In this document: positions 11,080-24,803 of the stretch, one piece after another | How the letters are laid out: every line of letters begins with the position of its first letter | How positions within the stretch are numbered: the stretch's first letter is position 1 | Origin: Tanypteryx hageni | Taxonomy: Eukaryota; Arthropoda; Insecta; Odonata; Petaluridae | Length of the DNA: 64,000 nucleotides | Assembly (NCBI GenBank): GCA_028673005.1 | Contig: CM054115.1 | Span: 190,071,548-190,135,547 of the forward strand | Reading direction: 5' to 3' | Program-made: the position numbers and the translations under genes | Notes under the pieces: model-generated | The model's database searches: none | What the model saw: the letters and a program-made list of their open reading frames with translations, nothing else | Told to the model about the DNA's origin: nothing

Positions 11080-14000
11080 TTATTATTCAATTATCATCAG
11101 AAGATTGGTTTGAGTAATATTATCTTAATGATAAAATTAATATTTTATTCCAATATTAAAATATTAATCTAAAATGAAATAATGGTTCCCAATAAACATA
11201 CAAGTTGTGAAAACCAGACGCGCGTTTCACCTGCAATGCAGCCGTCATCAATGATAACAAACCGGTTATAGATTCTAAACAGTGGCGTACTGGAAAATGT
11301 GTAGGACCCCCCGCCAAAACAAAATTGAAGTCCCGGAAAAACACGAGGGCCTCACGGAAAAAATATGGGCCCGCTTTGGCCATGAGCCCCCGCGCCGCGA
11401 ACATAAATCATTTTGAAAGTGACTGTTTTGACCGTTTAAACGGCCCTCGATTACAGCAGGAAGATTTTATTTCTCGGATTCTTTACCACTCTTTGTCCAA
11501 GGGATTGTTACCCACAATATGTGATTTCTAAGCGACAATGAAGTTTGCATTCGCTTGAACCCTTTGTCTGCATTAACAGTAATATTTCCGTCGGGTAAGA
11601 TGTGAATATCATAATTGATACTCCAGAACGGTTTCTTAATGAATCTAATGTTCAAGAACGAGAAACTGATCATTTAGGTACCGAGCAGACGAAAAAGCAA
11701 GAGAAACGTTTGACTCACCTCAAACTTAAGGCATTTCTGAGTAGGCATTTCTGAGTTACTGTAAGCTCAGCCTAGAACTGTAATGGTAAAATGCTGTGCA
11801 TAACGTATCCATCCAAACCATGGATATCTTAACAATTATAGCTACTATGCAGTTGAGATGACTAATATACTCCCGACACCAATTTTGAGTTATCTTATCG
11901 CATATATCAAACCCCTAACTTTCGTTTCGATCGGATGCCCTGCTAGGGACCACTTGCTCTTGCGTTAAGCTGAAATGAAACTGTTATTGGAGAATCCTTT
12001 TTCTAAGAATGGACGTCTCCTTACCTTTACTTCGGCGAGAAAATTTTGTTCTTCCACGTCTTCAGATGTTCACCTTGAGACGTACGTCCAGGCGCAAACT
12101 GAATGTTTGCATCCATTCACAGTAACGAGTAAGAGACTTGCGCAGCGGAGAACTGAATCTTAAGAGTCTTCCAGGAAGGCAAGAGCATCTCAATCGCGCC
12201 GCATCTGGAACTGAAAAACTTTAAATCACTGAAATGGATCAAGACGTCAAAATATTAAAATAATTGCAATTCAAGGAAAATACAAGCAACTTTGATAAAA
12301 ACTTGCATTGCAGTAGTAGAATTCATGTCGATCTCACAATAAGCGCACTTGTACTGAAACTGTATATTAGTTAGAAAAAAATTTCATTGAAAGAGTTTGT
12401 CTTTTCAGGATTTTTGAGTAAAACTGTTAATACTGATGTAGACCTACCGTACTGTACTACCACATCTTCGTAACAAAGGTTCCTCATCGGCTGATGTCCT
12501 ATTACAAACTGCCGGTTCTCAATTTCAGCTGGGAAGAGAAAAAAATCATCCCACCAATAGAAAGAGGTCACTATTTACATCGTTGACATTTGGATGGCGA
12601 GGAATGTGTAAACGATATCTGGGAAGGAATGTTTGTCCCACCAATTCTTACTTTTCCCCTCAAATGTGGTCAAATTGATCGCACCAAAGGAATATGCTGT
12701 AAGGTTCGCGATGTCGACCTCATGTGGGAGATTTAAAAAATAAATTTGCATCGTCGTCAATTGAGTTTATCTTAATTCTAGATTGATTCAAAATAAATAT
12801 CCACGCAGTTAATTTGAAATGCAAAATGCTCAGAATAATTTAATGACGATCCGTACATTTCATTGATATTGGAATACTTTTGTTATCGTAAATATTAAAC
12901 TTGGACTTATTGAAATGAAGCTCGTCAAAGTGATTGGTATATCAAATCAGCAACACATTTTTGGAGAATGATGTAGCATACGTGATGCGTGAATATATTA
13001 AAATTTAGGCAAATACACGTTCCTCGGAGTAGGTGTACATTACCATTCAAAATTATTATTCGTACCCTTCCCTAAAGGTAGATCTTTTATTTGGTCTTAG
13101 TCCCAGGTTATGGCATGCCAACATTCAAGTAACCAACGCTCGGGGTATATAATGACGTAAGGACATCGGAAGACGAGAAAATTGTGGTATTATGGCGGAT
13201 ATAGGACGGAAGAATTGACGAGGATGGTTTTTGGTATCTGCTCAGTGGAATGCATGTCAGCGAAATCAAATCGTGTGTGCATACCGGGGGTAGAAATTAA
13301 TAAAGATATAGACATTCATCTGTCGAATGGAAACGTTCGGTTTTGTTCAAGGAGACGTGAAGTATAGGGGCCGAGTGAGGAACAGATGCCAAACACGGAG
13401 ATAAGCGACGCTGACGCCTGAGTTTATTGCTGTTTTCTATTCAGTGGCGCATTTTGAAGCTTTCAATGCCAAGTAAGTACCTCTCTCCTTACGTCATTCT
13501 GTTTCACCCTCCTAACTTCATGGTACCCTAGGCAGGTGCACATTTGTCAATTGTGACGTTTTAAGGGAGCATTCTAATGTAAAGGCGACTGACACTCGCA
13601 AACTCGGCGCTATTATCAAATTCGTCCAGCGTCGTCCAACTCACGGCACGCACGCTGTGGGGTCGCCGCCCCTGCATTCGGCCATTCTCGGGAAGTGTTT
13701 TTCTTTTGCCGTCTAAAGGGGAGGCGGGGAAGGAAAAAGAAATGAGTAAACGTTTTTAAGGCCGGCCAAGGAGTGGGCGCTTCTGGGAATGTCGCTAGAG
13801 AATGGACGCTGGTCTGTAGAAGCAGTAGGGCGTGAGGGACGAAAGCGAGGAGGAGACGGGGGCGGGGGAGGAGGTAGCTGGGGGTATAGTCTGCGGCCGA
13901 GGGGACGCGACTGGATTGGCAGAGGACGAATTACGCTGCGCATGCCGTTAGGCGGCGGAGGTTTCGAGTGGAAGTGCTTTCTGAGGAACGAAGAGTTCTT

Positions 14001-15012
14001 CTCGAGAGTTACGGAGTCCTTTGGTTATCTAGAAGCAGTTCGCACTTAACACTCATATCTTCACTCGGGAGTCGTTTTCTCTCTTCCCACTTTTCCAGTC
14101 GGGCTCCGTTTACACGAAGGCTTTCGCCGTAGGTTCACCAACGAGTCTCGTTGATCTTGCTCTTCCTCTGCTCTGATTTACATAAAATCGTCGAAAATCT
14201 CTGCTTTCGATCGTTTTTTTAAATCCGCCTTTTCGTCTGTCTGACGTGTTAGTATTGGCATGTAGGGTTGCGACCTTTCCCTCGATGTCAACCCGAAGAT
14301 CTCCAGTTTTGACCAGGAGATCGCCCCCTCAAAATACGCTTCAGATTTAATTTTTTGTTTTACCATTTAACAGAAATATGACATTGACATCGATAAGTTA
14401 TGCCGAAACGATAAAATTATTTGAAATAAATCTAATTAGTTGTCTTTCACCTTTTTCAGCCTTATGTTGGATCTTTATTGGAAGATGAAATGTGGTGAAT
14501 AGAACAATGTATTTTTTATTTTTGGGCGTTTATTGATTGGATACAAAATAGAATCTAACGATATAATTTGTTATTTATCAGTGTTGAACTTAAAAGCACA
14601 CTTTTATTGCTTATGGCAATTTTTTGATGCCTTGCATTTTTCATTTCAGAAATTTTCAACCTCGGACATTCTAAATCCGAAGTTTTTGGTGTAATAAACT
14701 AGTAAAAAAATGTAATCTTTTGGAGCATATATATTTATTCGAATTTCCAATCATATTTGTTGTTCCTTCTTGATACTTTCCAAGTTCTTCTTGCTCAGGC
14801 CCGGATAGAAATTTCACGAAATCATAACTCATTTTGAAATTCGTCGTGATAAGGATATCTGATTTCACAATATTTATGTCCAATCGATTTCGCTCATTCG
14901 TTCAGACATTTCCCATTATTGAAAACAATATCTCTATATACGTACATTAGTGACTGGTATTGAAAATGCCTTAAGAGACAATTTTACAAATTTCTGGTAA
15001 TTTTGCATTATT
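11080..15012. other. Unique DNA, no gene recognised; CpG-rich block 13.6-14.05 kb
   Basis: Largely AT-rich with no recognisable gene. CAGTGGCGTACTGG at 11280 and CAGTGGCGCATTTTG at about 13443 look like left ends of hAT-type MITEs. I found no matching right ends, so they are not called. The block at 13620-14050 is CpG-rich with a purine-rich + strand and no recognisable protein. Confidence 0.35.
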
Positions 15013-15904
15013 ATGCGTTGTTTGCACGAAGTGAACGCATATAGGGGAGGTCGTTTCCGTCCGTCCGTCCCCATGTTAAAACTCAGAAACAGCTGGACGT
15101 ATTTTGATGAAATTTGGTATTGGGGAGTTTTGCTAAAATTGGTCGACCGATTCCAATTTTGGTCAAAATCGGACAATTACGACCACTTTACTTGACCTAC
15201 AAATAGTTGACAATGTTCCTTCGTTTCAATTCGGGAACCGCTTGATGTATTTTGATTATTATTAATTGACCGATTCACATTTTGGTTAAAATGACGACCA
15301 CTTTACAAGAAGATCTACATGTATTTTAAAATGTTCCTTTGCTTCAACTCGGGAACTGCTGGACGTATTTTGATGAAATTTGGTTTTGGGGAGTTTTTTG
15401 ATAAAATTAATTGACCGATTCACGTTTTGGTTAAAATCGGACAACAATTACTACTACTTTGCATAAAGACCTACATATAGTTTACAATGTTCCCTTGTTT
15501 CAACTCGGGAGCCGCTTGACTTATTTTAATAAAATTTGGTATTGGGGAGTTTTGCTAAAATTGGTAGACCGATTCCAATTTTAGTTAAAATCGGACGGCA
15601 ATGACGACCACTTTAAATGAAGACCTACATATAGTTGACAATGTTCCTTTGTTTCAACTCGGGACCCGCTTGACGTACTGTGGTAAAATTTGGCATTGGG
15701 AAGTTTTGTCAATATTTATTGACTGATTCCAATTTTGGTTAAAATCGGACAATAATTACGACCACTTGACATGAAGACCTACATGTATTTTACAACGTAC
15801 CTCGCTTGCTTTTCGTTAAATTCTCATCTGAGCGAAAAATATTGAGAACATTGTGAAATCTCAAAGAACGCATTTGGAAACTCTCCGACATGGAGTACAC
15901 CTTT
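15013..15904 (+). repeat. Interspersed repeat family C, long copy (about 5 internal units)
   Basis: Starts GTTTGCACGAAGTGAACGCA, then a CCGTCCGTCC run, then about five degenerate tandem units. The anchor TCGGGAACCGCTTGA-like motif recurs near 15231, 15349, 15508 and 15659, spacing 118 to 159 bp. Each unit carries ATTTTGATGAAATTTGGTAT and GACCGATTCCAATTTTGG variants. It ends GCATTTGGAAACTCTCCGAC then ATGGAGTACACCTTT. The short copy at 8173-8515 shares both ends. Confidence 0.75.
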
Positions 15905-18837
15905 CCAATCTTGTTAAATGAGTGGACCTATTTCGTTCTAATGTCGTTACGTTAGTTAAGACTTTTTAATATATCTACATACTTCATCATACAATTTATC
16001 CTCGTCAATAATTACATGCGCAGGTTTCGCAACATTTATATATTTTTAGTAACTTATTTCATCCCTAAAATCTATAACTTCAAAATGTTTTCAAATAGAA
16101 TTATCATAATAGTACCATCCCTCCAAATAACAAATGGCACAATTTAAAAAGAACTGCGAGTATAGCGCCAAATTTGACAAGAATCTATAACTTTATGCGT
16201 CTTAATTGGATTTATGAAAAATCTTTTGAGGATTTACGCAAAAAATGAATTTTTAAACTATATTTGTATACTACCTTAATATAATACTTGTTGATGACCT
16301 GATGATTGAGGATGTCGAAGAAAACATCTCAAGTGTAGGACCGTTCCTGGACTTATTGTTAGTCGCCTGAGGCGAGGTATGACATGACGAGCGTTTAATT
16401 TCGTAACAGTCATTTACTCCGCCCTGCTTTGCATAAGAATGCTGAGAAAATCCGTTAAATTGCTATTATTCAATCCAGGGTCAATTCATCATAAACATTT
16501 GAAATACGGGTCTTTGCTAAATTATGAATGTTTTTGGTTAAGTATTCACTGTAGTCAAATTTCGGTCCTTCTGAGAGGCACCTTAGGATGTCGCCTCTTC
16601 GCTTCACCTATCGGCACAGCCCTGCACAAGTGAAGAAACTATATAACTGTAGCAGAAACCGAAAAGTTACCTTCGTAAAGATTCCTTCCCGACTATTTAT
16701 TCTTAGAGAGGCAAGAAATGTTCTCACCACATCTAAACCTAACCTTCTAGCATTGGTCAAGATATTACATCTTAAGCGTAATTGAAGAGTTCGGTTTATG
16801 ATTCGTTTTATAAACAGACCTCGAGTTGTGATTACGCTCTGTTATTTCTAGCGGACGAATATGCTTCAATCTCCTGCTATAATCTGTCAAGAAACGCAGA
16901 CGCATAAACGTAAACAGTTGGGTGGAAGATCTGTAGTGCAGTCTGTGGGAAAAGAGAACATACGGAATATCTGGTCAATATCGCCTCTTTCATTTCACCG
17001 CGTTACCCATATTTACCAGATAGTTAGGTATTATCATTGAGGGTGTTCCGGGACGGTTTAAATGACAATTTGGGATTTAAGGCAAGATCTAACTTCTAAC
17101 AAAGCGGAACGAGTTATGAAAGGAGGGATTGTCCCTCCAAATTTGAGAAGATTGGCCACCCTAATGTTGCGACGGGTTTTTTGGTGGTAGCTTAAAGTAA
17201 CTACGAATAAAATCTGAGAGCGTCAAAACAAAGTTGTGCCAAATTCGTTTCAACCCGAAGATTAGGCTGTAAACCCGAAGAGATGACAACCCCATTGGCA
17301 TGCCACAGAGGACGGAAAATTTGTAATTGAAATGCACGCATGGTTTGCTAACCATTAGAGCTCTAACCTTCATTCTTTATTCCAAGACTATTGCAAATAC
17401 TACAAAAATACATATAAACAACGTCGCACCAACTGGTACGCACCATGGTATTATGATTGAAGTGGTACGCAAGAAAAAATGTTTTATTTGGCAGGTATTA
17501 CGGATATATTGTATGTAGGTCATTTTGTCCAAAGTGGATACGGCCACTTGTTAATCATTTATAATCCTTTGCCATTTGTATTTTGCGTTATACTCGTAGT
17601 GGTCCTTACGAAGCAGTTGTTATTTTCCTAAACCTTTGGTCTTAATTTAATTTTATAGAAATCTAATACTCAATTTGTTAGTTGCCTATTTTGAAAATTA
17701 TTTTATGAGTCTGCTTCATTTTTAATGTAATTATGAAATCCTACGTAGCCGTGGCAAATGAAAAGTTAACATTAACTTTGTAGTATTAAAATGGAAACTT
17801 ATAGTATGTACAGCGGTCCATGGAGCAGCTGGCAACTGTTTGCGATTATCATCAGTTTTACAGCGATCCTAGTTATGAAATTATTTTATCAGAGTCAGAC
17901 AGTTTGATTGTTGAGTTAGCTATAGTGGTTGGTCCAAGCAGTACTGTTTTAGTAATGATTAAAAATTTCATACTGGAAATATATCGGCGATTGAACGATG
18001 ATTTACTAAACCTATTTTACTGTAGATTATCTTTAGGTTTTAAAGTATTTTTTCCTTATTTTTATATTCTTGGCCTATCTTTTAGCTCTTGAACTACATA
18101 TTGCCGCTATGCTCCTCCGCTTCTCATGCTGATTTAACGAACGGAGCACGGCCATCTGGAAAATCCGATAAGTTTTGGTGGATGGGAGTTGGGAGTCGCT
18201 GTGAATTCTGAGTGAGTGTCATGGGAAGGATGGAATGGGAAGTCGCAGGTTGGGAAATGGGTTAGGGAGGGAGGGAAGTGGACTCGGAGGTACATACATA
18301 CATTTGGCGTTCGTTCGCGTAGGGACTCGTGGGGAGAGGGCGGGAGGTGGGGGAGGGAGAGGGCGGTAGGTGGGAGAGGGGGGATCAGTGGAGTCCTCTC
18401 GGTGTACGGGATGCTTATTACCGTCGGTGACATCATGCGGCTATGCGGCGACGCGGCAGAAAGGGGCGGGTTGTCTGAAAGGGGGAAGCAGAGGGAACCC
18501 CGTACTCTTGTCATTAATTGCCCGCATCGGTCCCACGAATGCTCAAGAGTGGAAAACTGTATCTAGAGGAGTTTCACATATATCGGAGGAAATCGGACTG
18601 CTTCGTTTCTATGGCGTCCTGTATTTGGGCTTATCTTTTTGAAAAATTTGACTCATACGAGAGACGGATGGAAAGTTATCGGCCTAAGTAGGAAGGGAAG
18701 AGCGGAGGGAAGTGTCGCTTATACACATTGTAGCTTGACTTCTTGCGACAACGTATACTCCGTTTAGTGATAATACTCTCTGCAGTTATTTCTCAGTAAA
18801 TCGTTTAATTTAGTCATGCAAACCCTCAATTGACATG
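15905..18837. other. Unique DNA, no gene recognised
   Basis: No recognisable gene or RNA. A stretch at about 17040-17163 starts AGGGTGTTCCGGGACGG and ends GATTGGCCACCCT. That is suggestive of a small inverted-end element, but the ends match too poorly to call. The block at 18130-18560 is purine-rich and GC-rich. Confidence 0.35.
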
Positions 18838-19105
18838 TTGACATTTGAGCACCGTGCTGTGATTCGTTCCTTTTTTCTGAAATGTTTGGTATTTAATTTC
18901 TAAAGACATCCACGCGGATATGCAGCAGATGTTGGGAAATTATGCATCCAGCTATTTAAGTGTGAAAAAGTGGGTAGGAAATTTCGAAAGGGGAAGAGAG
19001 AGAGGTTGGGGGAGGGACCCCACAGTGGATGTCCTGTCTCAGTCACGACAGAATAAAGCGTTAAAGCGTATCAGTAACGTGAGAGACAATGTTGAAAAAG
19101 CTTAA
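18838..19105 (+). pseudogene. Mariner-type transposase N-terminal fragment, frameshifted
   Basis: Two adjacent frames together resemble the N-terminal DNA-binding region of mariner-family transposases. The first piece (18841 on) reads FEHRAVIRSFFLKC, resembling the start of the first helix-turn-helix. After a stop and a shift of frame, the second (about 18906-19105) reads KDIHADMQQMLG, then YLSVKKWVGNFERGRE. This corresponds to the typical stretch with SxxTVKKW and a basic FxRGRE segment. No DDD catalytic domain follows, so only about 85 codons remain and the copy cannot be active. The match is to family patterns I know, not to a database search. Confidence 0.65.
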
Positions 19106-22100
19106 AAAGTTGCTAGTACTATCATGAAACTGTGGGCTACATTATATATAAACGACACTCCCCTAACCTATTCCTTTTCTACTTACGGCAATAACTTTTC
19201 AAACCCCCCTCGTAATTAGAGGCCCATATTGCTATGAATGTGGGATTATGTACGTTTAATTTTTTGTGGTTAAAAATAAATAATGAAACGGAGAGAACAC
19301 GTAGACGAGTGTATTACGTCCGTTTATATTCGTGGACTTGAGTTCGCTGCGACCTGAAGTCGTTCTTTTGGTACGCGGTGGGGAAAACTAGATTGCTAGT
19401 TAATCTTCGATAAGATACGGCTGTTGGCGTGTTGTGCACCTTGTAGTCGAAAGTAATAGAATGCCAAAGTAAACATCTGTTATCACGAAGATTATTTTTT
19501 ATGGTCTAACGGCAGCGAGACGTTCTCGGAAGTACCTAATGTTGTGCAGAGGCGGCGTTGGCTCGCCGCGCAATATGGAGCTCTGGAGCCGTGCTTTATC
19601 GCGAGCCATAAATGCGGCGTTTAAGGAACGGAGCGACCTCGGAGGATCTTCATGCGAAATTTCGCCGTCGGGCCGATTTTCTGGCATACAAAATTACTAT
19701 CAGGTTTAATGGCAAATTTTTGGGATCATCCGTCGAGAAGTATTTGGGATGCGCGAGAGATTTATAATATCCGACAAGGAAAATAAATTCTTCGGACCAA
19801 GGTCAGCCGCACATAAATCTTGCTTCTCGTTATAACTGCCAAAGTATCGCGAGAGAGAAAATATATTTCGAGCTTATGCGTGGACCGCAAGTCTTCCAGG
19901 CCTTGATTTCACCCGACATATTGCCTCATAATGATATTGAAGAACGTACGTTGCATTTACTCATTAAATACCAGTTAATATAGCGAAGAAAAAACGATAC
20001 AAGGTGTTGTGTTTATGAAAGCATTTGATTCGAACGTCGCTTTCTTCGCAGAAATGTTACGCTCCTGCAACGGCAAGCAATTTCCATCACTCTTAAACTT
20101 TCCCCTCCTCATCCCTCCGGTCTCCTTCCCATTTCTCGCTCTTCCTCGCGTCTTTCTCCCTACCTCTCGTTCTTTCTACCTCTCGTCTCTCTCACTACCT
20201 CTCGCTGTACCCGGTAAACAGCGTCGGCGGTTGCAACTTCCTTCCTATCTCCCTCCCTCCTTGGAATTTATTCCCCCCACCCTTCTCCTATCCCAGCCTC
20301 CAACGCTCCTCGCATTCCCTCCTACATCGAGGCGTGATGCACTTGCACTTCCTCACGTGCCGTTCCCAGCTCCGCAAAAAAACCTCGGTTCTTCCAGGAA
20401 AGGGTGGGCGTTTCACAACACCTACGCTTCATTCACCTCGTTCTCCTCTCCTATCATTTCCCCTCTTCCCACCCCCTCTCATTCTTCCCACTCCATCCAA
20501 CTCCCTCCTCCTTCCCACACACACTTATCTCGGCTACATTTATTTGACGTGTCACTTAGGTCCTTATCGCGAGTATTAACGGCGCCTCATTCTCCTTCGG
20601 GCGGCCAGACGACTAATTCCGTCGTCGGAATGTGCCTTTTTTAGGGGTTTGCCCTTTATTTTTCGGGCCATTACTGAATCTCCAGAGAGTTCGCTATGGG
20701 GCAAAAAAGAAGACGCGAGGAGATTGGCCCGCCTTCCCATCGAGATTTAGAAAGAGTGACTCGGAGGCTAAAAATTTTCCTCTACTTATCGGTATCTTTA
20801 TGCGTTTATAACGTAGGCATGGAAAATAACCAGCTCTGAGGGACACGTACGCGGCGTCTCGAATCGAGATGGAGAAGGAGAGGTCGTTGCGAAGAGCAAA
20901 TACACAAATTCGACGTCGCAGCAAAGTCTCTCATCAGAAGTGCGGGAATTTTGTTTTGGGTGCTCACTAGCACCCGAAGTAAAATTTGTTCTGAAATACG
21001 CGAAAAACTCGGGCTATTTACGTCGAAGCGTTTAAATCTTCCTTCGATTTTTCGTTAATTCGCTACTCCCCGAGGAGATGTCGGTGAAAGGTGATAGGAA
21101 AGGTTCGCGTGTCCCCATTTCCGCTGTGGGACGCTATTCCTTTTAACGGGCTAAGACATTCGAGAGAGTTTTATTCGGTGGAACTTCGATGGACGGGTCA
21201 GCGTTCATTGGTCGAAAGGTCCCCCCCCCCCCCTATATTTCAGTTTATGATTTTATGAAATAAGCTTTTTATTTAAAAGTTGTTTTTTTAATCTTATGAC
21301 ATCATCTCGAATAGTAATTAATAAGCGTGAAATATTCGGTCCCGTGCCTCTTACGAAACGGCGAAGAAATCATCCGCGGTTGTTTTGTTCGCTCACCCTC
21401 GGAGACCTGTAAGCTCGACTGATTTCCGCTTAATATCAGGATCGTGCGTATTTGGCGATGGAAAGGCAAACTAAATGCGATTTTCGTGGCGCCTGCTTGC
21501 GAGCTTCTCCGATATAATTTCCCGTCCCTTCCTCTTGTGTGTGACGCTGCATTGTCTACCGCTGAAATATATTTTGCGCCTCAACTGTCCCTAGAGTAAC
21601 TTTGTGGAACAATTCCAAAATAAGAAATGACAGGAAAATTACAGTGTTGTCATTTCTTATTATATTTTGCACGTTTAACCTTCATACGACAGTGGATAGG
21701 TGATCCTTTTACCGGCCAAAGGGGCTACCTCGCCGGTTTTCGAAATACTTAATGTTATCATTTTTGCGTCAGTACGCGACATACGCATCAGATAAAGCTC
21801 AGGCGATTCCCGTTTGTTATGATAATATATCATCGGAATTTAGTGCTGATAATTTCTTATCTTTCAAAAAAAAAAGACTTCGCTCGTTAGTGTGTGGACT
21901 AAGCAACTCGACCCAATCACTCAGAAAGGACCGCGAAACGATTACAGCTGAAGATATCGTCGAAGGAACTCTTCGAATCGGTTGTATTCTCATCAGGTGC
22001 CGAGAGCGCAAGTGACTCGTGACGCGCGAGGTACCGTCGCGTCGGAGTGATATATACATTTCCCACGTTACTTTTGCTTATGCGGAAGTGCCGCGGGGCT

Positions 22101-22274
22101 TTGTCGGACCTTGCCCGTGTAATCCAGAGGCAGTTGAGACGGGGCGAATACTTATTCTGTCGCTCGTATCGACTCGGAGGTACTCGAGATAAGAAATGGC
22201 GGACATAGCACGCATGCCGCGAGCCTCTCGGTTACATTTGTCCATGTGGTCCCGTATGGTTCTTCCATCCTTCC
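19106..22274. other. Unique DNA, no gene recognised
   Basis: Mixed AT-rich and CpG-rich sequence. The segment at 20090-20560 is irregularly pyrimidine-rich on the + strand but not a clean tandem array. A run of 13 C lies at 21221-21233. Open frames, including one of 211 codons across the pyrimidine-rich segment, are low-complexity and not convincing. A short hairpin lies at 21619-21661. Confidence 0.35.
21619..21661. repeat. Hairpin with 14-bp perfect stem
   Basis: AATAAGAAATGACA (21619-21632) pairs perfectly with 21648-21661 across a 15-base loop. It is too short for a typical microRNA precursor and is probably a foldback relic. Confidence 0.4.
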
Positions 22275-22624
22275 TCACTCTCCCCCTCTTCCCACCCCTC
22301 CTCTTTCCCACCCCTCCTCTTTCCCACCCCTCCTCTTTCCCACCCCTCCTCTTTCCCCCCTCCTCTTTCCCCCTCCTCTTTCCCCTCCTCTTTCCCCCTC
22401 CTCTTTCCCCCCTCCTCCTTTCCCCCCTCCTCCTTTCCCCCTCCTCCTTTCCCCCCTCCTCCTTTCCCCCCTCCTCCTTTCCCCCCTCCTCCTTTCCCCC
22501 TCCTCCTTTCCCCCCTCCTCCTTTCCCCCCTCCTCCTTTCCCCCCTCCTCCTTTTCCCCCTCCTCTCCCCCCCTCCTATTCCCCCCTCCTCTTCCCCCCT
22601 CCTCTTCCCCCCTCTCTTTTCTCC
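22275..22624. repeat. Pyrimidine minisatellite, CCTCCTTTCCCCC type
   Basis: About 350 bp of nearly pure C/T on the + strand. The left part repeats CCACCCCTCCTCTTT. The centre repeats CCTCCTCCTTTCCCC (14-15 bp), and the right part loses the T run (CCTCTTCCCCC). Frames on both strands are open only because of composition. Confidence 0.9.
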
Positions 22625-24803
22625 CAGTCAACCCGAATACCTCGTTCAATGCTCGTATACTTTTGATCTCCGATTTAACCCCTCAACGCCGTCAGGCGTA
22701 CTATTACGTCCTGCGGCAGCCCTAATTTATTTTAACTTTTGACGCTAGAGACTTCTTTAAATCTAAATAACCTATATATATTTTGAAAGAGTAAGCTTTG
22801 TACTTCCTATCTATGTTTGTCCTGTATTTTTTTTCTCTTTTAAAAAATATATAATCAACGTTGAATTTTGCGATAGAATTTTCAATTCTGCTATGATATG
22901 ATGGTGTTTATACGTATAAAAGTCGCTTTTCAATGCAGCAAGGAACCTTTCCTTGGTGTTTGAAATGCAATGTAGGAACTGTGCATCATTTCAAAGGAGA
23001 GCACGTTTTTTCTCCTCTTTTTTCCTGGTGGAGATATTTGGCTTATATCATGCGACAAAGGTCTTCGTTGGTATGTAAAGAAAGAAAGGAAAACATCTTA
23101 TGTCTGTCTATGCACAGCTTATTACAAATGTCTACAATGCAATTGATGAAGAATGGAATTAGGTTGAGTAAAAACATTTCTGTAAACATTCCCTTGCATT
23201 ACCGCGCGATCCTTCGTTCATCGCTTCATAGGAGAGCGTCAACGTCAAAACAGCTTATTTCAAAATCCAAGGCCGACACTCTACCGATAATTTAGTGCCA
23301 AGCCTCAAAGCGAGGCATTTTGTGAGAAAGATAATATCTGTCATATAATTTTCAAGACCTTTAGAATTTTATTTTAATCTCGACGAAAATTGCGGGGAAT
23401 TGAGTATATCTATTTGTAAGTCTTTGTTTACATATAATATACGTTTAGTTTTGTGATAGAATTTTAGTTTTTACCACGGACATACGGTTTTTCGGTTTCT
23501 AAAGTTGACCCATAAATACCTAAGGAAAGGGAACCCACCAAATTGGGTTCATTTTCTTTGACATTTGAAAGAAGACGAGGTCTGTTTTCCTCTTCAAATA
23601 AGTGCTTCGCTGTTGTGTTAGCAGGGACAAAGCAGCGATGAAGCGAGTAGGCAAGAATAGGACTAGCCAGCAAAAATCTCGAAAAGCTCTTCCATATATT
23701 TACGCAATAGATTACTAGAAGTGTTTACTAAGCTATAAGGCATTTCTTGATGAATCCAATTACGCATGCGTAAATTTTCTGAAAATATTTGGGAAGGACC
23801 TATAAGCTAAAGTTTTCCGTGTTTTATGCAACGTCATATCTCCCTTTCCAATGAACGAAATGCAACCATTTCTTCTATGTGACTTCTGTAATGACTAAGA
23901 ATGATGACTGTATAACTAAAACGTTTATATTATAAATAAATCATCTTTTAATAAATCAATAATTCTACATTTACTTAAAAATTTCCAGTCAATACATGAA
24001 AAAGGTGAGATGCTTAATACTTTTCACCTAATTGGTGTAGATGGGTAGACTTGCAGAATGAAATAGTTACTAATTTAAGCTATTTTTTATTAAGATTGCA
24101 CATCAATATCTTCTATAGATTTTCCGGTGCTAAATGTTATATATAAAGCGCGAATGCACGCCGGAAAATTAGCGATTGGTGTACATTCTCTTCTACTCCA
24201 ACAATCTTTGTATATAAAATATTATACGCAAAATAGATATTTACAAATTTCATGTTTTTCATAAATCCATAAAAAAAATTCAGAAAAATCAAGAGAAAAC
24301 TTCCCAAGCTATGATTATTTTAATATTTTCGAACGTTTTTGCAACGCAATCGTGAAAATTTAAAAACCTCATCCGGCCGTACTGGTGGGATTTAATAAAT
24401 CTCCTCCGGGCTTGAGGGGTTAAACTCGTTGTCGATGACGCAGGCTGTAAATCACTTTATCTGTTAAAAAAAAGAAATGTTTGAATCGCTCGGACTGACA
24501 CAAAGCGATTGCGGAAGACGAGCAGATACGAGCGCTGGAGATCGTCTCGAAGTGAGCTTTATCGCTAGTGGCACTCGAAAATACGAGGACACGATAATCG
24601 CTGTTCGATTTTATGCCCTGGCATTTTATTATTTCGATAAAACACGTAATATTCCTCACTCGACTTTCCTTACGGACAAGTAGGAGAAGCGCCACTGGAA
24701 GTGTGGAATAAAGTAGATTCGGAAATTTAAACTTCGTTTTAATTTATTTTCATTCAAGCGAAAGTCTTAGGTAGGTCAAGGTGGAGACTGCGGCGAAATT
24801 GAT
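22625..24803. other. AT-rich unique DNA, nothing recognised
   Basis: No recognisable coding, RNA or repeat structure. The longest open frame, 120 codons at 22933-23295, shows no recognisable domain. Confidence 0.35.

Noticed and set aside
11280..11400. hAT-type left end CAGTGGCGTACTGG
   Set aside because: No matching right end or target duplication was found downstream.
17040..17163. Small element with AGGGTGT and inverted GGGTGGCC ends
   Set aside because: The inverted match is short and the flanks do not give a convincing duplication.
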